Source: Pigmentiphaga sp. NML030171
GTDB taxonomy: Bacteria; Pseudomonadota; Gammaproteobacteria; Burkholderiales; Burkholderiaceae_B
NCBI RefSeq assembly: GCF_002188635.1
Contig: NZ_NINX01000029.1
Coordinates: forward strand, 1 to 64,000
Direction of reading: 5' to 3'
DNA: 64,000 bases
Position 1 is the stretch's first letter. Each line of letters opens with the position of its first letter. The translations under genes were made by a program, and so were the position numbers. The notes below the pieces were generated by a model. The model did no database searches. It was not told where the DNA came from and worked only from the letters and a program-made list of their open reading frames with translations. Positions 16,990 to 27,385 of the stretch are shown here, one piece after another.

Positions 16990-17955
16990 TCAGTAATCGC
17001 GCGCCAGGTCCATGCCGGCGTAAAGGCTGGCGACCTGGTCGCCGTAGCCGTTGAACATCAGCGTCTTGCGCTTGGGCGAAAACAGGCCGTCCTCGCCGAT
17101 GCGCCGCTCGGACGCCTGGCTCCAGCGCGGATGGGGCACGTTGGGGTTGACGTTCGCGTAGAAGCCGTATTCCTGCGGCGCGGCCTTGACCCAGCTGGTG
17201 GCGGGCTGCTTTTCCACGAAACGTATCTTCACCAGCGACTTGCCCGACTTGAAACCGTATTTCCACGGCACCACCACGCGCACGGGCGCGCCGTTCTGGT
17301 TGGGCAGGGTTTCACCGTAGACGCCGAAGGTGAGCAGGGTCAGCGGCTGCATGGCCTCGTCCATGCGCAGCCCTTCGACATAGGGCCAGTCGAGCACGCG
17401 CGTCCGCAGGCCGGGCATGGTATCGGGCTGCACGGCGGTGACGAATTCGACGAAACGGGCGTTGCCGGTGGGCTCGACCCGGCGGATGAGCGCGGCAAGG
17501 GAATACCCGGTCCAGGGGATCACCATGGACCAGCCCTCGACGCAGCGCAGCCGGTAGATCCGCTCTTCCAGCGGCGCCAGCTTGCGCAGGTCGTCCAGGG
17601 ACAATACCTGCGGTTTCTTGACCTCGCCCTCGATCGCGACCGTCCAGGGCGACGTGCGGAAACGCCCCGCGTGGTCCGAGGGATCTCCCTTGTCGGTGCC
17701 GAACTCGTAGAAATTGTTGTAGGTGGTGACGTCCTTCTGCGAGGTCGGCTTGTCCATCACCACGAAGGCGCCATTACGCTGCGCCGCCAGCTTCACGCCC
17801 GTCGTCTGCGCGAACGCCTGGCGGCCGCTCCACCCCGCCAGCCCCATCGCCGACGCGGCCAGCCCCGCCTGCAGCATCAACCGCCGCCGGTCCCGATAGA
17901 CCGCCTCGGGCGTGATCTCGGAAGGCAAAATATCGGAAGGCCTGCGTATCAGCAT
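16990..17955 (-). CDS. msrP: MsrP, periplasmic molybdopterin methionine sulfoxide reductase
   Basis: The product has 321 residues with a twin-arginine signal ([20 protein letters not shown], about residues 22-50) for folded export. The sulfite-oxidase-type molybdenum domain has its Mo-ligand Cys138 in [15 protein letters not shown], and the C-terminal region shows [18 protein letters not shown]. It reduces protein-bound methionine sulfoxide in the periplasm with MsrQ. Repeat element A lies 23 bases upstream of its start, between it and ccsA. A separate transcript from ccsA is possible. Confidence 0.94.
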   Translation of the reverse strand: MLIRRPSDILPSEITPEAVYRDRRRLMLQAGLAASAMGLAGWSGRQAFAQTTGVKLAAQRNGAFVVMDKPTSQKDVTTYNNFYEFGTDKGDPSDHAGRFRTSPWTVAIEGEVKKPQVLSLDDLRKLAPLEERIYRLRCVEGWSMVIPWTGYSLAALIRRVEPTGNARFVEFVTAVQPDTMPGLRTRVLDWPYVEGLRMDEAMQPLTLLTFGVYGETLPNQNGAPVRVVVPWKYGFKSGKSLVKIRFVEKQPATSWVKAAPQEYGFYANVNPNVPHPRWSQASERRIGEDGLFSPKRKTLMFNGYGDQVASLYAGMDLARDY

Positions 17956-17978
17956 GACGGTCTCCAGTCCGTATAAAG

Positions 17979-18062
17979 CCCACCCCGTACCCGCTTACGC
18001 GGGCCCCCTCAAGGGAGCGACGCGGGTGGACCGGCAAAGCCGGATCCACCGCATCCTGGGTC
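17979..18062 (-). repeat. Intergenic hairpin repeat, copy A (reverse orientation)
   Basis: This is a member of the seven-copy family described under findings. It is in reverse orientation relative to copies B-E and G. It shows CCCGC-ttac-GCGGG, then CCCT/AGGG, then a long hairpin GTGGA-CCGGC-aaa-GCCGG-a-TCCAC. The GTGGA/TCCAC pair replaces GCGGA/TCCGC of other copies, so the pairing is kept. It lies between ccsA and msrP, both on the minus strand. Confidence 0.8.
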
Positions 18063-18090
18063 TAGGACCGCTATCTTGGGGTGTGGTTCC

Positions 18091-18121
18091 GTTGCTATCG
18101 CTGGCTGCCAGCGGTAGCAAC
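18091..18121 (-). terminator. Strong hairpin after ccsA, without U-tract
   Basis: GTTGCTA (18091-18097) pairs with TAGCAAC (18115-18121) and GCTGG with CCAGC inside, with a two-base internal mismatch. It starts 12 bases past the ccsA stop. There is no run of T on the transcript side, so it may act as an mRNA 3'-end stabiliser or a weak terminator rather than a classic intrinsic terminator. Confidence 0.5.
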
Positions 18122-18133
18122 CGTGAGCCAATG

Positions 18134-19462
18134 TCAGAGCTCTCCATAGGAGTGCAGGCCGGACAGGAACATGTTCACGCCCAGGAACGCGAAACCCGTC
18201 ACCAGCAGGCCCACCAGGGCCCAGTAGGCGGCGGCGTTGCCGCGCAGGCCCTTGATCAGCCGCATGTGCAGCCAGGCCGCGTAGTTGAGCCAGACGATCA
18301 GCGCCCAGGTTTCCTTCGGGTCCCACTGCCAGTAGGCGCCCCAGGCGTCGGCCGCCCACAGCGCGCCCAGCACCGTGGCCACGGTGAAGAACGCGAAGCC
18401 CACGGCGATGGCCTTGTACATGATGTCGTCCAGCACCTCGAGCGCGGGCAGGCGCTCGGCAAGCTGGCGACGGCCCAGCAGGATGCCGCCGACGATCAGC
18501 GCGGCCACGCCGGCGTAGGTCATCCAGTAGGCCGGCATGCCGCTCTGGCGGAAGATCATGGGTTCGACCGCCAGCAGCACGCCCAGGACGAACAGCGGCG
18601 CCAGCTTCACCCACGAGGAGGTCTTGCCGTGCGCCTTGACGAGGTAGGCGAAGGCGACCATGGCCGCCAGCGAGAACGTGCCGTAGCCGATGAAGTTGGC
18701 GGGCACGTGCAATTTCATCCACCAGCTTTGCAGGGCCGGCACCAGCGGCTGGATCTGCTGCGCGCCGCGGTCGAAGGTGTACCAGATCAGGAAGGCGACC
18801 GCAGAGGCGATGACCAGCAGCACGAAGCCACCCAGGCTGCGCGTGTCGTACTTGCGCTCGTAGTACAGGTAGAACAGCGCGGTGATGAGCGAAAAGAGGA
18901 TGAAGACCTCGTACAGGTTGCTGACGGGGATGTAGCCGATGTCCGGGCTGAGCAGGTAGCTTTCATGCCAGCGCACCAGGAGGCCGGTCAGGCCGGCGAA
19001 CACCGCGCTCCAGGTCAGCGCCGTCCCCAGCCAGGCCGCGGTGCCGCTGCGGGCGACCAGGCCTATCCAGTAACACGCGGTGGCGATGATGAACAGCGCG
19101 CACATCCACAGGATGGCGGACTGCGAGGACAGCAGGTACTTGAGGAGGAAGGCCTGGTCGGCCCGCGCGAGGTCGCCTTGGTAGAGCGTGACGGCCAGGC
19201 CGCCGCTGATGGCCACCGCGATCATCAGCGCACGCAACGGCCGCCACAGCCACGCCAGCCAGGCCAGCACCACGACCGCGCCACCCAGGATGGCCTTGTC
19301 GTAGTAGTTCATGATCCCGCCGACCCGCTGGAACGCGAAGGCGGCGCCAGCCGCCAGCAGCACGGCGAAGGCGATGTCGGTCCAGTCTACCCGGCGCGGG
19401 CCATCCATGCCCCGCCGGGGAGCCCGGCCGGCGCCCGGGCGGGCGGATGAGGTCAGTTCCAT
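18134..19462 (-). CDS. ccsA: System II cytochrome c synthetase, WWD-domain haem-handling subunit
   Basis: The 442-residue polytopic membrane protein carries the WWD signature (WGAYWQWDPKETWALIVWL) that binds haem on the outer face of the membrane. With the ResB-like partner it moves haem out and attaches it to apocytochromes c. The Bordetella literature calls this protein CcsA; many databases call it CcsB. It begins 4 bases after the resB stop, in one operon. The N-terminal 30 residues are basic and less conserved, so the true start could be a little downstream. Confidence 0.93.
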   Translation of the reverse strand: MELTSSARPGAGRAPRRGMDGPRRVDWTDIAFAVLLAAGAAFAFQRVGGIMNYYDKAILGGAVVVLAWLAWLWRPLRALMIAVAISGGLAVTLYQGDLARADQAFLLKYLLSSQSAILWMCALFIIATACYWIGLVARSGTAAWLGTALTWSAVFAGLTGLLVRWHESYLLSPDIGYIPVSNLYEVFILFSLITALFYLYYERKYDTRSLGGFVLLVIASAVAFLIWYTFDRGAQQIQPLVPALQSWWMKLHVPANFIGYGTFSLAAMVAFAYLVKAHGKTSSWVKLAPLFVLGVLLAVEPMIFRQSGMPAYWMTYAGVAALIVGGILLGRRQLAERLPALEVLDDIMYKAIAVGFAFFTVATVLGALWAADAWGAYWQWDPKETWALIVWLNYAAWLHMRLIKGLRGNAAAYWALVGLLVTGFAFLGVNMFLSGLHSYGEL

Positions 19463-19466
19463 TTAG

Positions 19467-21596
19467 CTACCCTTTCTGCTGCGGCGACAAGGCGGCGATA
19501 TCCGCCTTGAGCCGTTCGAATTCCTGGTTGAAATCCAGCGTGCGCCGCTGGGAAGTCATGGCCATCAAGGTCTGCGCGCCCTGCCCGTCCTGTCCGGGCT
19601 TGACCCACAGCCAGACGCGGCGCTCGCGGATGTAGAACATCGAGAACACGCCCAGGATCAATAGCACGCAACCCAGGTATACCGCATTTTTACCGGGGGT
19701 CCGGCTCAATTGGAACACGCTGGCCTGGACGTGATGGAAATCCTTCAGGCCGAGGATGACCGGCGCCGGATACAGGAACAGGTCCGACATCGCGCCCACC
19801 GCCGCCTGCGTCCACGCCACCGCCGCGGCCGCCTCGGGGCCGCTGGTGGGCAGCGCGGGCAGCCCGGCGCGCTCACGCTCGACCGCGCGCAGCTCGGCCA
19901 TCGCCCCGCCCAGCAGCTTGACCACGACGTCGGCCGCGCGCTGCTGCTCGCCCGACGACACATTGGTTTCCAGGAAACGGGCGATGGATTGCAGGCCACC
20001 GTCGGCGAAAGTATCCAGGGCCCGCTCGGCCGATGCCTGCAACTGCGCGGTCAGTTCGCCGTCGGCGGCGCCGCCCGAGGCGAGCCGGTTGGCGTGGGCG
20101 AACCTGCGCGCGGCCAGCGCACGGGCCTGCGGATCCTGCAGGATGGCGCGCAGCCCCATGAATTCCTTCAGGGAATTGTCGGCGTCGGCCGGCATGCGCA
20201 CGTAGCGGAAATCCTCGTCGGGATTGGTGCGCACCCCGGACAGGAAGACCTTCACGCCGTCGACGTCGACCGGCAGCATGTAGTTGTGGAACTCGTGCGC
20301 CTGGCCGCTGGCGTCGCGCAGCTTGTACTGCACGCTGGGACCGACGTTGCGGAAGTCCTCGTTCTGGCCCACGCGGGCGGCGCTGCCGGACACCGCGGCC
20401 ACGTGCTCGCGCAGCGCCTTGGGTTCGGCCGCGCCCACGCGGCCATTGGCGAAGTTCTCGACGTTGATGGGACGGAAGCCGCTGAACTCGACGGTCAGGT
20501 CCTTCAGCGCGTCGCTGGCCGGAGCGCCGTCGGCCACCAGTTGCGCCGTGCCGCCGACCTTGCCCGACACCGGGAAGGTATAGGGCTGGTCGCCGCGCAA
20601 GGCGTAGCCCGTCAGTTCCAGGGAACTGCCGCCGTCGTCGAAGCTGGACTGGTAGACCGTCACGCCCTTGTAGCGCAGCGGTTCATTGACCTTGATGGTG
20701 GCGGGGAAGTGTTCGCCGGTCTCGTTGTCGGTGACTTCGACCTCGCTCGCGAACAGGCGCGGCATGCCGGTGGAATAGTATTCGACGATGAACTTCTTCA
20801 GCTCCAGCGTGAACGGCAGGGGCTGCACCAGCGCACCGTCGTCCACCATGACGATGCCGTTGCGCGCCTTGCCGCCCTCGGGCACCAGCACGCTGCTGCG
20901 GAAGCTGGGATTGCCCAGGCCCAGGCGCCCGGAAGCGGGCACGTCGGCGATGGCCATGTTCTCGAACAGGGGCTTCTTGCCGGCCAGCCAGATCTGCAGC
21001 CGTATCGGCAGTTCGCTGTCGAGCAGGCCGCCTATGCAGACGATGACGATGGCCGTGTGCGCGAAGATGTAACCCAGCCGATTGCCGCTGCCCCGCTTGG
21101 CCGCCAGCAGCGTGGCCGGGCCTTCGGCCCGGGTGCGCACGGCATAACCTTGGCGCTTGAGCAATTCGGCCAGCGAGCCGGCCACCCGCGACGGCGCCTC
21201 GGGCGACGCGAACTCGGCGCGATGGTGGAAGGACCGCAGGCTGTTCTCGCGCACATGCTCGCGGAACGAGCGCATGTCGCGGACCATCTTGGGCGCGGTG
21301 CGGATGATGCACAGGCTGGTGGAGACCACCAGGAATCCCATGATGAGCAGGAACCACCACGCGTTGTAGACGTGATAGAGCGAGAAGGTGTCGAACACCT
21401 CGAACCAGAACTGGCCGAACTGGTTGACATAGTTGTTCGACGGCTGGTTCTGCACCAGCACCGTCCCGACGATGCTGGCCAGGCAGATGAAGACCAGCAG
21501 GCTGACGGCGAACCGCATCGAGGCCAGCAGTTCGAGCAGGTCGGCGCCAAGGCCGCGCGAGGCTGGGCGGGAAGCGGAGGAAGTAGCGATGGTCAT
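19467..21596 (-). CDS. resB: System II cytochrome c synthetase, ResB-like subunit
   Basis: The product has 709 residues: membrane helices near the N-terminus (MRFAVSLLVFICLASIVGTVL; AWWFLLIMGFLVVSTSLCI), a large periplasmic domain with YRDVTVYQSSF-like KGVTVYQSSFDDGG, and a final helix near residue 650. This is the Ccs1/ResB partner of the WWD protein, called CcsB in Bordetella. The frame extends 24 codons upstream of ATG 21596, but that stretch runs towards the cytochrome c4 terminator and has no membrane-protein character. Together with ccsA it is needed for all periplasmic c-type cytochromes. Confidence 0.92.
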   Translation of the reverse strand: MTIATSSASRPASRGLGADLLELLASMRFAVSLLVFICLASIVGTVLVQNQPSNNYVNQFGQFWFEVFDTFSLYHVYNAWWFLLIMGFLVVSTSLCIIRTAPKMVRDMRSFREHVRENSLRSFHHRAEFASPEAPSRVAGSLAELLKRQGYAVRTRAEGPATLLAAKRGSGNRLGYIFAHTAIVIVCIGGLLDSELPIRLQIWLAGKKPLFENMAIADVPASGRLGLGNPSFRSSVLVPEGGKARNGIVMVDDGALVQPLPFTLELKKFIVEYYSTGMPRLFASEVEVTDNETGEHFPATIKVNEPLRYKGVTVYQSSFDDGGSSLELTGYALRGDQPYTFPVSGKVGGTAQLVADGAPASDALKDLTVEFSGFRPINVENFANGRVGAAEPKALREHVAAVSGSAARVGQNEDFRNVGPSVQYKLRDASGQAHEFHNYMLPVDVDGVKVFLSGVRTNPDEDFRYVRMPADADNSLKEFMGLRAILQDPQARALAARRFAHANRLASGGAADGELTAQLQASAERALDTFADGGLQSIARFLETNVSSGEQQRAADVVVKLLGGAMAELRAVERERAGLPALPTSGPEAAAAVAWTQAAVGAMSDLFLYPAPVILGLKDFHHVQASVFQLSRTPGKNAVYLGCVLLILGVFSMFYIRERRVWLWVKPGQDGQGAQTLMAMTSQRRTLDFNQEFERLKADIAALSPQQKG

Positions 21597-21674
21597 GATG
21601 GGTGCTGCGGACCTCGGTTCGGACAGGTCGGTTGCCGCTGGAATCCTGCCAGGTATGCATCCTGCCAAGAATGC

Positions 21675-21699
21675 AAAAGGGGCGGAAGATCCGCCCCTT
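21675..21699 (-). terminator. Intrinsic terminator of the cytochrome c4 gene
   Basis: AAGGGGCGG (21677-21685) pairs perfectly with CCGCCCCTT (21691-21699) around a five-base loop. On the minus strand the stem is followed by TTTT (AAAA at 21675-21678 on the plus strand). It lies 39 bases after the cytochrome c4 stop and separates that gene from resB. Confidence 0.75.
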
Positions 21700-21737
21700 C
21701 AATGACCGCGATCGACAGCAGTGGTTCCTGGCGCGGA

Positions 21738-22418
21738 TCAGCGCAGGCCGGCGATGTAGTCGGCCACGGCCTTGATTTCGGCGTCGGTCATCTTGTTGGC
21801 GATCTGCGCCATGGGCACGTTATTGTGCCGCGCGCCGCTGCGGAAGGCCACCAGCTGGGCCTCGGTATATTCGCCGAACTGGCCACCCACGCGCGGATAT
21901 TGCGAGGGGATGCCGGCGCCGTTGGGGCTGTGGCAGGAGGCGCAGGCCGGGACGCCCTTGCTGGCGATGCCGGCGCGGAAGATGCGCTGGCCCAGCTCGA
22001 CGGTGTCCTTGCTCTTGGCCACGGCGGGCTTGAGGGTCTGGGCACCCAGGTAGGCCGAGATGTTGCGCATGTCCTCGTCGGTCAGGCCGGCGACGTTGGC
22101 GTTCATGACGGCATTGACGCGCTCGGGCGTCTTGGCGCCTTCCTTGACCTTGAAGTTGACGAGCTGCTTGTAGATGTAGTCGGGATGCTGGCCGGCCAGC
22201 TTGGGGTTGGCGGCGCCGGCGCTGTTGCCGCCGGGACCATGGCAGCTGGCACAGGAAATGATGTTGCGGGCCGCGTCGCCGTTGGTGAACAACTGCTCGC
22301 CCTTGGCCGCATCGACCTTGGGACGGGGCTGGGCATCGGCGGCCACGGAAGGCAGGGCCACCGCCGCACCCAGGATTGCACCGCTCGCGACAAGCATCAG
22401 GGACAGCACACGCTTCAT
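21738..22418 (-). CDS. Dihaem cytochrome c4
   Basis: The product has 226 residues with a Sec signal peptide (about 1-27, ending PSVAADAQ) and two similar haem domains, each with CASCH (one near residue 57, one near 160) and a downstream Met ligand region (VNAVMNANVAGLTDEDM; NNVPMAQIANKMTDAEI). Cytochromes c4 carry electrons in the periplasm between the bc1 complex and terminal oxidases. The gene sits next to the system II maturation genes that would haem-load it, but a terminator separates them. Confidence 0.95.
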   Translation of the reverse strand: MKRVLSLMLVASGAILGAAVALPSVAADAQPRPKVDAAKGEQLFTNGDAARNIISCASCHGPGGNSAGAANPKLAGQHPDYIYKQLVNFKVKEGAKTPERVNAVMNANVAGLTDEDMRNISAYLGAQTLKPAVAKSKDTVELGQRIFRAGIASKGVPACASCHSPNGAGIPSQYPRVGGQFGEYTEAQLVAFRSGARHNNVPMAQIANKMTDAEIKAVADYIAGLR

Positions 22419-22740
22419 GAAAACCTCGACCTAAATTCCACAATCAGGCTACGGATACGCGACTCACGGATGCCCTGCTCCTGCTGCTCCCGCCGGCTTG
22501 CGGCAAGGATTCTCCTGCAGGTGTCTCCGCGGGGCCCACCTACCCCGTTATCGATTCGACCCGGCTCGCGCCGGAGGTGATCGTTCTTCTACTGCGAGTT
22601 TTGTTCTACTGCAAACCCGGTCCGCCCCCGCTTGCGCGGGGAGCGCATAGGCAAGCCCGACCGCGCTTTCCTATGTTAAGTAACCGCTTATTATAGCAAC
22701 TACAACGTAGCCCATAGAAAACTATTCGGGAAGGACCACC
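22419..22740. promoter_or_regulatory. Divergent promoter region of cytochrome c4 and the gamma-carbonic-anhydrase gene
   Basis: This 322-base gap has no credible gene. It holds a perfect TATAAT on the minus strand (22690-22695), which would give cytochrome c4 a leader of about 265 bases, overlapping a TATTAT on the plus strand (22689-22694) about 45 bases before the ATG at 22741. The -35 boxes are poor on both sides. A GC hairpin CCCCGC-ttgc-GCGGGG lies at 22626-22641 in the cytochrome leader. The AT-rich block 22675-22730 stands out from the surroundings. Confidence 0.4.
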
Positions 22741-23265
22741 ATGGCTGTCTACCAGCTCGGCGCCGACGCGCCCCACATTCCGGACTCGGCGTACGTGGCC
22801 GAGCAGGCCACCGTCATCGGCAAGGCCAGGCTGGGCGAGAACGCCAGCGTCTGGCCGGGCGCGGTGATCCGGGCGGACAACGACGACATCATCCTGGGCG
22901 ACTCCAGCAACGTCCAGGAAGGCGCGGTGCTGCACACCGACCCCGGGCTCAAGCTCACCATCGGCGACTACGTGACCGTCGGGCACCAGGCCATGCTGCA
23001 CGGCTGTACCATCGGCGACGGTTCGCTGATCGGCATCCAGGCCGTGGTGCTGAACCGCGCGGTCATCGGCAAGAACTGCCTGGTGGGCGCGGGCGCCATC
23101 GTGACCGAGGGCAAGGAGTTCCCCGACCGATCGCTGATCCTGGGGGCACCCGCCAAGGTCGTGCGCCAGCTGACCGACGAGGACATCGCCCGCATCCGGG
23201 CCGGCGTGGAAAGCTACGTGAAGCGGCAGCAGTTGTTCAAGAAGGAATTGAAGCGGGTCGGCTGA
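22741..23265 (+). CDS. Gamma-carbonic-anhydrase-like hexapeptide protein
   Basis: The 174-residue left-handed beta-helix protein has hexapeptide repeats (IGKARLGENASVWPG, VLNRAVIGKNCLVGAG) and the metal-binding His positions of the YrdA/CaiE/gamma-CA group (EGAVLHTD; TVGHQAMLHGCTIG). The usual catalytic role in proteobacteria is uncertain; many members bind zinc but have weak activity. A C-terminal helix (SYVKRQQLFKKELKRVG) is normal. It lies 72 bases upstream of engB on the same strand. Confidence 0.9.
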   Translation: MAVYQLGADAPHIPDSAYVAEQATVIGKARLGENASVWPGAVIRADNDDIILGDSSNVQEGAVLHTDPGLKLTIGDYVTVGHQAMLHGCTIGDGSLIGIQAVVLNRAVIGKNCLVGAGAIVTEGKEFPDRSLILGAPAKVVRQLTDEDIARIRAGVESYVKRQQLFKKELKRVG

Positions 23266-23337
23266 CGGGCGGCCGCGCCGCGGGGCCGGTCGTACAATAG
23301 CGGGTTATTGCTTAACTTCGCCGGCCGGCGACGCCCA

Positions 23338-23961
23338 GTGTCCATTCTCCATCGCGCCCATTTCACGACGTCCGCCGCCCGGCTCGACCAGTTGCCCCCG
23401 CCCGGGGCGCCGGAAGTCTGCTTCGTCGGCCGCTCCAACGCCGGCAAGTCGTCGGCGATCAACGTGCTGACCCAGCAAAGGCGCCTGGCCTTCTCCAGCA
23501 AGACGCCGGGCCGCACCCGGCTGATCAACATGTTCGGCCTGCCCGATCCGCTCGAACCCGAGCGCGACCTGGGGTTCCTGGTCGACCTGCCCGGCTACGG
23601 CTATGCCTCGGTGGCCCGGGAAGACCGCTCGCAGTGGGCCCAGGTGCTGGGCGGCTACCTGCGCAACCGGACCTCGCTGGCCGGCGTCGTGCTGCTGGTG
23701 GACATCCGCCGCGGCGTGACCGACCTGGACCGCAACCTGATCGACTGGATCGCCCCGTCCGGCAAGCCGGTACTGGCCTTGCTGACCAAGGCCGACAAGT
23801 TTCCCTACGGCCAGCGCATCAAGGCCCAGTTCGCGGTGAAGAAGGAACTGGCCGCCATCGGCGCGCTGCACACCGTGCCGTTTTCCTCGACCCATCGCAT
23901 CGGCCTGGACGAAGCGACGGCCCATATCGAGGGCTGGCTGATGCCGCAGGTCGCGGCATGA
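23338..23961 (+). CDS. engB: Ribosome biogenesis GTPase EngB/YsxC
   Basis: The product has 207 residues with all G motifs in order: G1 GRSNAGKSSA, G2 in KTPGRTRLIN, G3 DLPGYGYASV, G4 TKADKF, G5 near VPFSSTHRIG. It is an essential GTPase for assembly of the 50S subunit. The GTG at 23338 gives VSILHRAHF, which fits the family N-terminus. A TTG ten codons upstream would add an unlikely GRRR stretch. It is followed after 81 bases by hemB. Confidence 0.93.
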   Translation: MSILHRAHFTTSAARLDQLPPPGAPEVCFVGRSNAGKSSAINVLTQQRRLAFSSKTPGRTRLINMFGLPDPLEPERDLGFLVDLPGYGYASVAREDRSQWAQVLGGYLRNRTSLAGVVLLVDIRRGVTDLDRNLIDWIAPSGKPVLALLTKADKFPYGQRIKAQFAVKKELAAIGALHTVPFSSTHRIGLDEATAHIEGWLMPQVAA

Positions 23962-25053
<1,092 letters not shown>

Positions 25054-25057
25054 AGCC

Positions 25058-26263
25058 ATGGACGTCCTCTGGATCTCGGAACACGGAGGGCCCCGTCCAC
25101 ACAACGCGGCGCAATTGGCCGCCAGCAAGGGCTACCTGTGGATAGACGCGGGCGCCGAAGACCTGGCGGCCGACCCCGACGCCTGGCGCGACGAGATCGC
25201 GCGACTGACCGGCGTGCAATTGCACGACCTGCACCTGCAGGACGCCGCCAACCCGGTCCACCCTTCGTACTTCGACAACACCACCACCTACGAGATGGTG
25301 GTGTTCCGCCGCATCGTGACCGACGCGCCGGAGGCCGAGCCGCGCCCCGCGGCCAACGGCAAGATGGGGATCCCGCTGCTGGCGAGCCTGCGCACGCAGC
25401 CGGTGTCGTTCTTCGTGCTCGGGCAGGCGCTGATCACCGTGCGCCACGGCTACAGCGCCACCTGCCAGGAAATGAAGCGCCGCCTGGCCGAGCAGCGCGG
25501 CGAGGCCCCGCCCGAAGGGCGGCGCGACCGCACGCCCAGCAGCATCGGCCCGCTGGGCCGCGTTCCGTCCGGCCCCGCCGAACTGATGCTGCGGCTGCTG
25601 AACGGCATGGTCGACAAGTATCTCGCGCTGCGCCAGCCCCTGACCCTGCAGCTCGATCGCTGGCAGCGCGAACTGCTCAACCCCAACGGCCGTTTCCGCA
25701 ACTGGCTGGCGCTGCTCGATGCCCGCATCGTGCTGCGGCGGCTGGAGAACATCTGCGAGGAACAGTACGACGCGCTGTCCGAGCTGCGCGACGCGGCCAT
25801 GGACCGCAGCGAGGATGCCTGGGGCTCCGGCGCCTTCGACCAGCGGCGCGATGCACTGCTGGTACGCATCAATGACGTCATGGAACACGTGAACCGCGTG
25901 CTCGGCCACGCGCGGCGCATGGAGTCGTCGGTGGAAACCGCGGTGCAACTGCACTTCTCCGCCACGGCCCACCGCACCAACGAGATCATGCGCATCCTGA
26001 CCGTCGTCACGGTCATCTTCATGCCGCTCACACTCATCACCGGCATCTTCGGGATGAACGTGGACCACGTGCCCTTCGTGCACGAGCGGGGCTCGTTCTG
26101 GTGGATCATGGCCGGCATGGTGCTGCTGGCGCTGCTGCTGTGGAGCTGGTTCTCGGCCCGCCGCTTCCTGGAAATGCGGCCCTACCGGGTGGCGGAGGCC
26201 CTGGCGCGCAAGGCCGGGCTGAGGGCCGGCAGGGAAGACGCGGACACGGCGGACAGGCTTTGA
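25058..26263 (+). CDS. CorA-family divalent metal transporter
   Basis: The product has 401 residues: a long cytoplasmic alpha/beta and coiled helical region (1-330), then two C-terminal membrane helices. The first ends in the CorA pore signature GMN (IFGMNVDHVPF) and is followed by FWWIMAGMVLLALLLWSWFS. These are homopentameric Mg2+ (or Zn2+/Co2+) channels. A non-canonical insert rich in Gly/Pro/Arg lies at about 150-170. It starts 4 bases after the hemB stop and is probably co-transcribed with it. Confidence 0.9.
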   Translation: MDVLWISEHGGPRPHNAAQLAASKGYLWIDAGAEDLAADPDAWRDEIARLTGVQLHDLHLQDAANPVHPSYFDNTTTYEMVVFRRIVTDAPEAEPRPAANGKMGIPLLASLRTQPVSFFVLGQALITVRHGYSATCQEMKRRLAEQRGEAPPEGRRDRTPSSIGPLGRVPSGPAELMLRLLNGMVDKYLALRQPLTLQLDRWQRELLNPNGRFRNWLALLDARIVLRRLENICEEQYDALSELRDAAMDRSEDAWGSGAFDQRRDALLVRINDVMEHVNRVLGHARRMESSVETAVQLHFSATAHRTNEIMRILTVVTVIFMPLTLITGIFGMNVDHVPFVHERGSFWWIMAGMVLLALLLWSWFSARRFLEMRPYRVAEALARKAGLRAGREDADTADRL

Positions 26264-26266
26264 CCC

Positions 26267-27382
26267 ATGGCGACACGCGCCTCGCTCCCGGACCGTTCGC
26301 GCTTGATCGCCGCGCGCCTTTACGAAGGCATCGCGGCGCCGGAGCAATGGCAGGCGGGACTGGGCCTGCTGGCCGCTGAAGTGGGCGGCCAGGCCTTCCA
26401 CCAGGTGACCGTGAACCTGCGTGACGGCAGCGTGCCGGACAGCGTGATCTGCGATGCCGCGCCGCTGCACAAGTTCGCCGAATACGCCGAGCACTACGTG
26501 CGGGACGACGAACGGCTGACACTCTTCGCGCACCTGCGGGAAGGCAGCTTCATTCTCGACCACGAACACCTGGATCGCCGGCAGATGTCGCGTTCCGCGG
26601 TCTACGCCGATTTCCTGCGCAGCGTGGACCTGCGCCATACCCTGTGCGTCCTGCAACGCGACGACGGCCAGACGCGCGACTACCTGGGCATCATGCGTCC
26701 GGTGGACCACCGCCCCTATGGCGAACGCGAGCGCGCCCTGCTGGAACTGGTCATGCCCGACATGGTTCGCGCGGCGGAACTGCGGGCGCGCATGAGGCAA
26801 TTGCAGCGCGAAGCCCTGCTGGGCCGGGCCGCGCTGGACGGATTGCCGCGTGGCGTGGCAATCGTCGACATCCGTGGCCAGGTCGAATACGCCAATGCGC
26901 GCGCCGAAAGGTACCTGCGCGTTTCGCCCTGGGCGAGCGCGAAAGGCGGCATGCTGGCCATGCGGGACGCCCCCACTCAGCGGCGACTGCAGGCGGCGCT
27001 GAAGCAGGCCTGCTCGGCCGGCAGGAAAGCCGACCTCTTTCCGGCCGGCGGGTCCCCGGCACCGGCCTGGATCACGGTCCTGCCGCTGGATGCCACGCAC
27101 CTGCTGGCCGGGCTGCGCGATACGCCGCTGGCCATGCTGATTTTCTCCGTGCCTGCCGACAGCCTGCCGCTGGACGCCCGGCTCATCATCCAGGCCCTGG
27201 ACATCACGCCCGCGGAGGCACGCCTGGCCCACGCCCTGGCCACCGGCCAGACTCTCAAGGAATTCGCCGCCGCGCACGCCGTCTCGCCGGAAACCGTGCG
27301 CAGCCACCTGAAAAATCTTTTCAGGAAGACCGGCTGTCGGCGGCAGGTCGAGCTGGTGCAGTTGATCCGGACGCTGGCCTGA
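26267..27382 (+). CDS. LuxR-type HTH regulator with PAS-like sensor region
   Basis: The 371-residue product has a C-terminal LuxR/GerE helix-turn-helix (LTATGQTLKEFAAAHAVSPET-like segment, near residues 315-371, with VSPETVRSHLKNLFRKTG) and an N-terminal region without a receiver domain. The middle (GLPRGVAIVDIRGQVEYANARA, about 190-220) looks like a PAS fold. The starting ATG is only three bases after the corA-like stop, so it belongs to that operon. It has the same architecture as the gene at 31717. Its signal and targets are unknown. Confidence 0.85.
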   Translation: MATRASLPDRSRLIAARLYEGIAAPEQWQAGLGLLAAEVGGQAFHQVTVNLRDGSVPDSVICDAAPLHKFAEYAEHYVRDDERLTLFAHLREGSFILDHEHLDRRQMSRSAVYADFLRSVDLRHTLCVLQRDDGQTRDYLGIMRPVDHRPYGERERALLELVMPDMVRAAELRARMRQLQREALLGRAALDGLPRGVAIVDIRGQVEYANARAERYLRVSPWASAKGGMLAMRDAPTQRRLQAALKQACSAGRKADLFPAGGSPAPAWITVLPLDATHLLAGLRDTPLAMLIFSVPADSLPLDARLIIQALDITPAEARLAHALATGQTLKEFAAAHAVSPETVRSHLKNLFRKTGCRRQVELVQLIRTLA

Positions 27383-27385
27383 GCG

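Noticed and set aside
19710-22580. Long plus-strand open frame opposite resB and cytochrome c4
   Set aside because: It is the antisense shadow of two well-supported genes, and it is rich in His/Gly/Gln without domain features.
22626-22641. GC hairpin before the gamma-CA-like gene as an eighth repeat copy
   Set aside because: It has only one stem similar to copy A and lacks the other hairpins and the conserved ends.
23308-23337. TTG start for engB ten codons upstream
   Set aside because: The extra residues are not conserved in the family and the GTG at 23338 gives the usual N-terminus.
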